Part shown: piece after piece, positions 53,230-64,000 of the stretch
How positions within the stretch are numbered: position 1 is the first letter of the stretch
How the letters are laid out: every line of letters begins with the position of its first letter
NCBI RefSeq assembly: GCF_025602895.1
Contig: NW_026516209.1
Span: 496,001 to 560,000, forward strand
DNA length: 64,000 nt
Origin: Polychytrium aggregatum
Lineage: Eukaryota; Chytridiomycota; Chytridiomycetes; Polychytriales
Reading direction: 5' to 3'
The notes under the pieces: model-generated
The model's input: the letters and a program-made list of their open reading frames with translations, nothing else
Databases searched by the model: none
Told to the model about the DNA's origin: nothing
Program-made: the position numbers and the translations under genes

Positions 53230-56200
53230 ATGACGCTCAGATTGCTGCCATTCATCCCTCCTTCGGAGACCCGCATTCCCGACGATGCCAAGATCGAGTC
53301 GGCCCGATACATCCTGGACGATCTCGATGCCGTCCTGGCCCTCCCCTTCGAGGAGATGTGGGCTGCGCTGGTTTTGCCTGCCCTGACAGAAGCACAAGAA
53401 GAGTCGCTGATGATCTCTGTGCCCGAGTTTCTCCAGCATTTTTTGCGGTACCAGGCTCGCAACCACCAGCGGCGCTCTCTCAAAGCAGCGCACCATGCCG
53501 CCTCGGACCAGCAGCAGTGGCTGCGGGACCTGCACGATCTCGAGCTTCAGATCACCGAGAAGGTGTTCTGGCTGATCACCAAGATCGTGAACCCCCCAGC
53601 AGGCTCGGCACAGGTTGAAGGTTGGGCAGCCGAGCTGTTCGATCGGCACATCCTGACCACATCGCTGCTTCTCGATATCGCCACGGTCTACTCTCACGAC
53701 AATCAAGATGCCATCCGGGCCGTCTTTACCAGCGTTCTGGCCAACGAGCCTCGTTTCATCGCAGAGCTCCGCGAGCTTCAGGAATTCGTTCTCGATGAGA
53801 TCGACGATCTGGCAAGAAGAAACTCAAAGTCGTCCGGCAAAGGCAAGGGCAAAGGCAAGGGATCGGGAGAGACTGGCTCGGCTTCTCGTCCGGCACCGGA
53901 AGTGGCTATCGATATCCTCCACTTGAGGGATGCATCGCTTGCCCTCGACAACCTCGTTCGAGCCTGTGGGCATGCCGTCTCCTCGGACCTGACCTCGGAC
54001 GACTCGACGTTTCTCCGGACCCTACTGATGGCACATGAAACTGCGAGCCTGGCTCTCAAGCAGGCTGGCGATCCGGAAAACGACCAGTCGACCTCGGCTC
54101 CGGACTGGTACGAGCTTTTCATCGAGAAGCAGCTCGATGCCTCAATAGTTTCCGATAACCTCGCCGCGGCAGATCCAAACTATATCGCCGTGGCCCAGAG
54201 CCTGAAGCTGGCTCTCTGTCAGCTTGCCGACACCACGCTGAGGGCCAGTTTTATCGACCCCTTGCTCGAAAGTCCTCCAAATGGCGTTAGCAATGCCAGA
54301 CACCATGAGGAAGGTCTGTGTGACTTTTTGTTGGAGTTGATCAATCAGTCTCACTTTGACGGCCCCGTGCGCTTTCTGTGGGATGCACCGTTCGGAATCG
54401 ATCTCGAGGTCGAGCACGACATTGTCGACAGGCTCAAGCGCATCAAGGCACACTCTGGTGACCAAGATCACGCTCGACTGGAGTACGCTATCGCATCGCT
54501 TGAGCATCTGCTGACCTTTAGTGGAAACTCTGAAGTCAAGTACCAGCGCATGAACCAGCGAAGCGAAAGACTGACTATGCGGCTGTTATCGGAAGAAGCT
54601 GCCGCCCGCTCCTCAGGCGACGCTAGCACTAAGCTCTCCCCTGCTCTGGAGCGTCTATCGGTGAATGACATGGTAAGCACATGCAGCATGTCATTTTTGC
54701 CAGAAGCAGCTCGATCGCGGGGATGTGTATACTGACCATGTGCGGCCGCATTATCTCGCTGAACTCCAGACCAACGGTGCCACAGATGATCTGGAGTACG
54801 TCCAGCGAAGCTCGCTCATTTCGCAGATACACGATCTGTTCCCGGATCTGGGAGATGGCTTCATCGAGGTACGACAGCGGTGTGCGGCTGTTTGCAGTTC
54901 AAAGGAATCGCCTTCAGCACTGCCCGACAGAGCGATTGCGCGGTGTGGATTCTGTGCTGATATCTCTATTGCTGCACAGGCATGTTTGATGGCCTACAAC
55001 AATGACGTGGAAGTTGTGACGATGAAGCTGCTGGAAGACGATCTGCTGCCTCATGTTGCGGCACTCGACCGCAGTTTGAAGAGGTAGGTTCCGCCTCGCC
55101 GACGGTTGGGGCTGAACGAATGGACCACGATCCGCCTCCAGAATACGAAATCTGACAGCCCAAACCGACTCCTGCAGAGCGCCGCCAAAGATCCAGTCCA
55201 ATGTTGCGTCCAATCCGGAGGCCGACGAACCTCTGTCAAAGACATTGTCGACTCGCAGAAACATCACCGATGGCGATGAGTTTGACATCTTCAGCCACAA
55301 GAAGATTGATATGAGCAGCGTCATTGTTGGAAAGAAGCAGTAAGCTGGATGCCGCAGCCAGTGCCGGATGCAAACGTCGCCGCTTTGCTCTGTAGGAATC
55401 GTTAACCATGACCTTGGTCACAGGGACACTGGGGTAGTGCTGAACGACCCCAAGTTTGTGCACGATCAGAAACAAGCCATACTCGATATGCAGTACGATG
55501 AGTACGATGATGAGTACGTATCCGGCTGCTGGTCGTGCTGGCTATCCGAGCGCCTGCATGAGCTCATCTGCCCCAACCGGTCTTCACGCTCCAGATACGA
55601 CGACACGTATGATACCGTCGACATCAAGCTTGCTGGAACTGTTGAGCTTCATCTTCTCGATGAGGTTGAGGGTGTGCCTGAGGAGAACCAACGGGCCCCT
55701 CCTCCTGCACCCAAGGTAGGCAGTCGCCGTATGCACGACGCGCAGCTGTATCGACAGTTTTGTACCTTGCCTCGATCGACTCACTGTTGCCGTCCTGCAA
55801 CCTGCAAGCCTGCAATCAACCCTGCTGTCGAGGCCCTGGCCATCCATGAGGCAGAGTTTGTCGCCCTCGCCACTTCGAATCCATCCATATTTGACATCAA
55901 GCAGCGAAAGTCACCACTGCGCGCCAAGCTCCGACAGACAACGTCCATGTCGGACGAGCAGATCGAAGGATGGTACAAAATGTTTCTCCGGAATGTAGGT
56001 TTCGTGGCTTGTACACCCCAAGCACGACATCGGAGGTCGATAGGTTGAAGCATCCTCGATCGAGCAATGCGCCAGACTGATCCAGTGTTTCCCATCTTGT
56101 TCCAGCCTCGCAAAGATGCGATTCTATCCAAGTATGAGTGGAGAGGCAACCGCGCAAACCAGCAGCCAAGCATCAACAAGACCCAGTCCAGCAGCGAATC

Positions 56201-56468
56201 AGAAGAGGACGAAACCGTCGAGTCTCGACCTGCTCTGTCCGGAGATACTTCCCGCAGCGGAGCATCCAATCAAAGAGGAGGACCGCAAATCGGCGGTGCT
56301 GGGCACAGAGGCGGCCGAGGCGGTGGTCAAGGCGGTGGTCGAGGCGGCGGTAACTCTCCGATGGACCGTGCCCGAAAGGACCGGAACAAGGCCAAGGTCG
56401 GCAACCACAATCGCAAGGATGGGCACGCCAGGAAACTGGCGCGGGGCTCCATGGGGATGCCGGAGTAG
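53230..56468 (+). CDS. ascc2: ASCC2/Cue3-like CUE-domain protein, 8 exons
   Basis: Ubiquitin-binding subunit of the ASCC (ribosome quality trigger / alkylation repair) complex. Exons: 53230-54672, 54704-54868, 54980-55083, 55178-55339, 55424-55513, 55595-55715, 55809-55994, 56106-56468; 877 residues. The large N-terminal helical region in exon 1 resembles ASCC2, with an inserted Gly-Lys repeat (KGKGKGKGSG). The CUE domain is at ~517-558: LISQIHDLFPDLGDGFIE plus AYNNDVEVVTMKLLEDD. Then come FDIFSHKK, a DPKFVHDQKQ segment, and the acidic tyrosine motif YDEYDDEYDDTYD that precedes a conserved NPA..REAEFVALA-like block in the family. The C-terminus is Arg/Gly-rich (GGRGGGQGGGRGGG) and basic, suggesting RNA contact. 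Intron 1 is only 31 bp in this model and needs checking. Confidence 0.88.
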
Positions 56469-56977
56469 ATCAAGCGAGCGCCGGCGAGACTGATATAGAA
56501 TACAAGGTGTCCAACACATTGAGAGCTTCCGCGACGCTATCACTACAGCGATATCCAGTAGGAAGGAAGAATATATCTTGGCGTGCGCGGCTCTCACGCT
56601 ACCGCTCTTGAGTTGGCTCGCGAGGTGTAAACGTCCTATGCAGAGGTTGAAGGACGAAGGCCATGTTGGCAATCTCCGCAGGGGCCATTGCATCAATCTG
56701 CCAATCGCCGTGTCCCATTGTCGCTGAGGGCCCCGTCCAAGCACCCCGAGGTGGATCAACAATGCCGGGACCATATTGCAAGCTTGCGGCCGCCTCGCAG
56801 ACAGCAAGAACAATAACCCCCGACCAGCGAGCTCTGCACAATCCAACGCCATCCAAAATCTCCCTTCTTAAACCAAGGCGCTTCCCACAGTCGAAAGACA
56901 CCAGGCCCTGCTCGACCTCAGACGCCTCTCCACCCCCCCCCAACTCCCTCGTATACATCCAGCCCTCTCTCTCCACG
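56469..56977. other. Intergenic region, ASCC2-like to RPEL gene
   Basis: 509 bp between two + strand genes; nothing coding is supported. A C homopolymer lies just before the RPEL gene (about 56934-56940). Confidence 0.4.
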
Positions 56978-58009
56978 ATGGCATCCAGACGCGGCCGTCA
57001 AAGAAGCGCCACTGTCGGCCAGGAGACCTTCAAGAACAAAACCGAAGACAGCGACTCTGGATTCCACGCTCTGTCCAAAGGTAATTCTACTGCTTTGGCG
57101 GCACCGCATGCAAGGGTTGGCTGGAGCAAGCCTGGAGGAGAGGACCGTATAAGCACCAAAGAGTACTGACAAGCGTGCTACGATCGTATGCAATTCGCAA
57201 TCAACAGGTGGAGGATGCACTTTGGTCGAGAAGGATGAGAGTGCCTTCATGGCCGCGCCGACTTCGCCCAGCATGGCTCCAAAGAAGCTTGGCCGATTTG
57301 TGGGGCTGGAGAATCTGAATTCTGCTCTGGCGAACCGCCCCGACAAGCAGACGCTGATTGACCGGAACGTATTGAAGCGTAAGGCACACGCTTTCGACTG
57401 AAGCCACAATGCAAGGGGTATGGGGCAGGCTTGCTCGTGTCTGCACCGTCTCTGACTATCTCATGTCCACGGTGGTGGGTGGGTCATTGCGGTCGAAACT
57501 CAGCCGACAACGTCTCGGCCAAGCTTCAAGGTGCACAAGAGATGTTGAAGAAGCAAATCATTGAGGTAAATGGCCGACTGGGAGTGTGCCCGGGGCAGGA
57601 TACGGCCATACATGCCGGGAAGAGTTGGATACTCATCTCGAGCTCGATCGCAATGTGCCAGGACAACTTGAGGGGCAAGATTGCTGCACGACCAGACAAG
57701 AACACCCTGCTCGAGCACCACATTTTGAAGGACGGCGAGGCTGCCAATGCCACCCAGGTAACAAGCAACATGGCTTGGCGCTTAAGTAGCTCGAGGAAGC
57801 CGCATCGATTATGCTTCTAATGCCCAGCACAACGTGATAATGCTCAGGCAGCATCCCAGCAACCTGAAGCTGCTCAGAAGCAACTGCCAGGTCAAGCCAA
57901 ACAGAGTCAGTATCAAAGTGGGCGAACGCAGGCTCGGCGGCTGCATGAACGCAGGGTGGATCTGTCTTGGGCATCGGATGGAGAGCAAAGGCAAACTGCA
58001 GAACCCTGA
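56978..58009 (+). CDS. RPEL-repeat protein, 5 exons
   Basis: Predicted G-actin-binding protein. Exons: 56978-57080, 57208-57378, 57504-57565, 57662-57757, 57848-58009; 197 residues. Two RPEL motifs are visible: LNSALANRPDKQTLIDRNVLK (end of exon 2) and LRGKIAARPDKNTLLEHHILK (exon 4), each with the Leu..Arg-Pro..Leu..(Asn/His)-x-Leu-Lys pattern that binds monomeric actin in MRTF and Phactr proteins. Between them is the alanine/glutamine helix KLQGAQEMLKKQIIE, as in other tandem RPEL proteins. The N-terminus is basic and Ser-rich, and the C-terminus is Gln/Ala/Arg-rich. No SAP or phosphatase-binding domain is seen. The last exon is the least certain, since it has no family signature. Confidence 0.75.
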
Positions 58010-58480
58010 TGCCGATTTGTCGCCTGGACGGCCGGATGCGCATCGGCTGGACTGGACCTGTGCTGCGGACTGACGCTCTGTCGCTCTATCGTGGTTAACG
58101 GTTGACGGCACGGACTCTCAATCTACAGCTCCTGTTGGCGTTTGAGTCCATTGTATGCAGGCGGCTTGGATGTGCCTGCCGCTTTTCCAGCAGAGACTGC
58201 CTACTTGCAGGACAGCTCCTGCAACGAGCTCCGCTGATGCCACGGCGAAACAGTTCTTTGGGGCTGTGTCTGCAATATATATATCGACCATTGGCCATAC
58301 TCGAGACTGCCGGGCCGTGAACGCTCGTCTCAGGGGTTGACGAGGGAGGTGTCTATGGACAGCAACATCACCGCGAGGGATGGGGCGGGCTCGCCCGACT
58401 GGGTTCAGCATTGATCTCCATCGGCGCCGAAGACAACCTCCTCCCTCACACCAGCGACTGCCCAGACTCGACTTGCAAGC
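58010..58480. other. Intergenic region, RPEL gene to otubain
   Basis: 471 bp between two + strand genes. A small ATATAT stretch sits near 58277. No gene recognised. Confidence 0.4.
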
Positions 58481-59835
58481 ATGGATCCAGCGAGCCAGCC
58501 CGATCGCCCGACAGACGAGGTACGCATAGCCGTCTGATGTCTGATGTGCTTGGATCGTCTGCAGACAGCCAACTTCATCCGCCCAATTGCTCCGCTGCGA
58601 CTTGACTGCGACGCAGGAAATCCTTCGCTTTGAGCGATCCATCAAGGAGCAAGAAACCGGGAACCAGCCTCTTGTCTCGGAATTGCTAGGATTTGAGGGC
58701 CTGCGAGCGGTAGGTTCATGGATCATCGATACGCTCAGGTCCGCCTCGTTTGCCACTGCATCGTTCACACTTGGCGACTCACCGATGGACAACTATTCTC
58801 CATGTCTAGGAATATCAAAGTGGGCTCGAGGCGTTCCGAAGCAAGGTCGAGGTGAGTGGATCGGGAGCCGGGGCCCAAAAGCAAATCGCTGCAGCATAGG
58901 CTTGTCGACGAGGATCGAGCATCCAGGAGAGCGGTATAGTCAGTCTTGCTGCACAATGCGGCCACTAGCCCTCACTGAGACGCTTTCGCTCCCTTCAGCA
59001 ACTGGCTGAGAGCCACATGGGTCTGCGGACGATCAAGAAGGACGGCAACTGCTTCTACCGAGCCTTTGCCTTTCGTTTTTGCGAGCTTGTCTGGAAGAAT
59101 GCTGGCACCGATTGGGCAAGCGTGATGCTGAACAGGGCGATTGCATCGCAGGCGCTGATGGCAGAGATGGGCTACGACATGAACCTGCTGGAGGAGTTTT
59201 GGGATTGTTTTGCCGAGGCACTGAAGCCTCATGGAAAGACGCCGGAGGACCTCCTGACGATCTTCCAGACGGACTATCTCAGCGACACGATCGTTTGCTA
59301 TCTGCGACTTGTGACGGCAGCAGTCTTGAAGAAGGTAAGCTCAGTAGAATGTGCCGTCTGATCCAAGACCTCCGTGGTCGCTTGGAGAGCCACAAGCGAG
59401 AGCTGCAAGGCTAACGCAAGAACGGGGGCATCTCTTGCTTGCAGCATGCCGAGATGTACGAGGGATTCGTCCTGGACAGCTATCCAAGCCTGACGGCCTT
59501 TATCTCTGCTCAAGTGGAGCCGAGTAAGTAACGAGGTCGATTTGCAGCCACTGCGGTGGCGCTCTGGTTGTGGGCTTCGTCTGCCAACTGAATGCGACTG
59601 CCCATGCCCAGTGAACGTCGAATCGGACCAGATCCACATCGTGTGCATGGCCAACGTATTCGGAGTCGATGTGAAAATCGCCAACCTCGACCCGACCGAA
59701 GGGTCGGACGGAGCCGTGCTGAACTTTCACGAGATTACGCCCATGGATGCCGTCGGGATCGACGAAAAGGACCGCCCGAAGGTGGTGCTGCTCTACAGGC
59801 CCGGTCATTACGATGTCCTGTATCCTCGGGCCTGA
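58481..59835 (+). CDS. otub1: Otubain-type deubiquitinase (OTU family), 6 exons
   Basis: Cysteine protease that removes ubiquitin, typically Lys48-linked. Exons: 58481-58519, 58617-58709, 58810-58851, 58999-59334, 59445-59523, 59612-59835; 270 residues, the same length as human OTUB1 within a residue or two. Family blocks: QPLVSELLGFEGLRA (early helix), EYQSGLEAFRSKVE, catalytic LRTIKKDGNCFYRAF with Asp73 and Cys76, DWASVMLNRAIASQALMA, the helical FQTDYLSDTIVCYLRLVTA block, and near the C-terminus RPGHYDVLYP with catalytic His262. All catalytic residues are intact. It ends tail-to-tail with COQ4 (194 bp). Confidence 0.93.
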
Positions 59836-60029
59836 TATGGGCCATACAGATACACACCTCCAAGATAGAGCTGAGCGCCAACGACACTCGCCATCAGAGC
59901 GGAATGCACCGTGGTTGAGGGTCGGTAGTGGCATATTCTGGATTATGAATACACATGTCCAGTGTGCTCATCCAAGTGCACCACCGCCCGTGGGAGGTGG
60001 TGTGGGGTACTATTGGATACGGGCTCTAC

Positions 60030-60978
60030 CTAGGGCTCTAGGCTGGGTTTGAGCGGAGGAATGGGGATGAACCCAAGATCTTTGCGCACCTGGTCAATGT
60101 CCTGATCCAGCAGATCCTCGTACATGACGCTCATGAGGAACTTGCAGCTTTCGGCGCACTGCAACGCCCACGGGACATAGTGGGTAAAGAGTCGCTCGCG
60201 CTCCAGGGGCGTCAGACGCAATGGACCCACGAGGGCCGAGAGGATGGCGACTGGGAGACCTGTTTGGTGGGCCTCGAACCACTTGAGCGCCAGCTCCGCC
60301 TCGACGGTGATTTGGTCGAGCCCAGAGAGCGTATGCCAAAAGTCGTGGACCTGGCGATATCGGAGGATCACATAGGCAAGCTCGGGGTCATCGACGTACT
60401 TGACCTTGTAGCGCACATGCGGTTGCATACGGCAATGGCGCATGGTTTGTTTGGTTGGTTCAACAGCAAACGGGAGGGGATGGCAGCGGAAATATCGATT
60501 GAGCAAAGCAGTCAGAAGGGAGAGCCGGCGCATCGAGCCGGAAGGAGCCGAGATCGTGCCATTTGCAAATGATGATACGCACAGGGCTTCGTTCGTCTGG
60601 GTCAAAGTGATACTGGTCCATAAAACGGGTGTATGCAAGCCCGAAGGAGTTTGGGGGATATTGCCGGAGCTTTTCGAGATCGAGTGTGGTGGAGTTGATG
60701 ACCGGCCGCTCTCGCAATATCTTCCTGCCGGTCGGGTCGAGGAGCATCTTGTCGCGGATCTTGCGCAGAAATATCGGGCCCGTGGCCTCGCCGAGGGCAG
60801 CAATCTGGTCCGCCTGGGTCGGATCGATGAGGCCACGGACGGCAGAAGATATCGCCAGGATCGGGCGCCACGACGGGCCAGAATGTGACAGGCGGGCCGG
60901 CGACAGGACGACCGGGGTGGCCAGGCGCCGGCTCTGCAGCGAGGCGATGGATGAGCGAGGGAAGCGAGGGAAGCGCAT
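60030..60978 (-). CDS. coq4: Ubiquinone biosynthesis protein Coq4, 2 exons
   Basis: Mitochondrial matrix protein that organises the coenzyme Q synthome, recently linked to C1 decarboxylation/hydroxylation of the ring. Exons: 60978-60583 and 60404-60030; 256 residues. The N-terminus is Arg/Ser-rich and lacks acidic residues (RFPRFPRSSIASLQSRRLAT), as in a presequence. Core motifs: GLIDPTQADQIAALGEATG, LRKIRDKMLLDPTGRKILRERP, YTRFMDQYHFDPDERSPV, then VDDPELAYVILRYRQVHDFWH containing the metal-binding HDxxH, and the helical WALQCAESCKFLMSVMYED and LG(F)IP C-terminal block. The chosen donor is GTGCGT at 60582, which joins SPV to KYVDD cleanly. Confidence 0.93.
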
Positions 60979-61432
60979 GGGTTGGGCGTCGAGCGGATGG
61001 CGGTCTGGATGCAGCCCAGGACAGGGATATCGATCGAAGATGGATTTCGGTCCAAATCGATCGACCGACACGGCCGCGCGCTGATTGGCCGCCGCGGCCG
61101 TCACTGTGAATCACCTGGATGTCCACGTGACCAGCGCCTGCGATTTTTCTTTCCATGAATGGGTGCGCGGTCAGCCGAGAGCCCGCGGCCTCGGCGAGGA
61201 CACAGCGCGCGCAGTTTCCGGCAGCAGGCGAGAGGGCGAGGACGCACGCCGAGGACGTTCGCCGAGGACAGCGAGACCGCGCGGCCCCAGATCGCATTTT
61301 TCTTCACCGTCTGTTTCGCAGCCAGCCATCCTCGCTCGGATCCGGATACTTGCTCGCAGCGCAAGTCGCAGCAGCCCCTCTCCCGCTCGGCACTCGGCAG
61401 CACTTGGCAGCACATCGGCAGGTCGGCGCACC
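60979..61432. promoter_or_regulatory. Divergent promoter region, COQ4 / mitochondrial EF-G
   Basis: 454 bp, very GC-rich, between two divergent nuclear genes for mitochondrial proteins; a shared bidirectional promoter is plausible but inferred. Confidence 0.45.

Positions 61433-64000
<2,568 letters not shown>

Overview
This is nuclear DNA from a GC-rich fungus, probably a zoosporic (flagellated, chytrid-like) lineage. The evidence is spliceosomal genes with many short introns (GTRNGT..YAG), a fungal Zn(II)2Cys6 regulator, fungal-style Cdc25, Cdc37, Pex11 and ATP synthase subunit j, and a clear CFAP300/C11orf70 orthologue, a gene found in organisms that build motile cilia. No prokaryotic operons, rRNA, tRNA, CRISPR array, transposon or virus was recognised. 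All gene models were spliced by eye, using reading-frame continuity across GT-AG introns and family similarity recalled from knowledge; nothing was searched.

Layout. 1-11.4 kb: cyclin (+), WW-domain protein (-), Cdc25-type phosphatase (+). 11.4-14.4 kb: a gene-poor stretch with short tandem repeats. 14.4-25 kb, all +: Zn2Cys6 transcription factor, mitochondrial PPR protein, CFAP300, CDC37. 25-35.4 kb: ATP synthase subunit j (-) divergent from WDR5/SWD3 (+); then ORC5 and two tandem PEX11 paralogues, all on -. 35.5-38.3 kb (+): leucine-rich-repeat protein and a BORCS6-like coiled-coil protein. 38.8-47.3 kb (-): a 1451-residue protein with a C-terminal ASH/PapD-like region (possible centrosome protein) and an MFS transporter. 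48.4-59.8 kb (+): universal stress protein, TGS1 cap hypermethylase, ASCC2-like CUE protein, RPEL-repeat protein, otubain. 60-64 kb: COQ4 (-), then mitochondrial elongation factor G (+), cut off by the window end.

The genes are housekeeping and cell-biology functions with no obvious shared pathway: cell cycle (cyclin, CDC25, ORC5), chromatin and RNA (WDR5, TGS1), mitochondria (PPR, ATP18, COQ4, GFM1), peroxisomes (PEX11 pair), chaperone and ubiquitin (CDC37, otubain, ASCC2), cilium and possibly centrosome (CFAP300, ASH protein). I do not see a dedicated new multi-gene system. The best leads are the tandem PEX11 pair with identical intron phases, the ASH protein, the unclassified WW protein, a fungal RPEL protein, a probable GC-AG intron in TGS1, and the 3-kb repeat-bearing gap.
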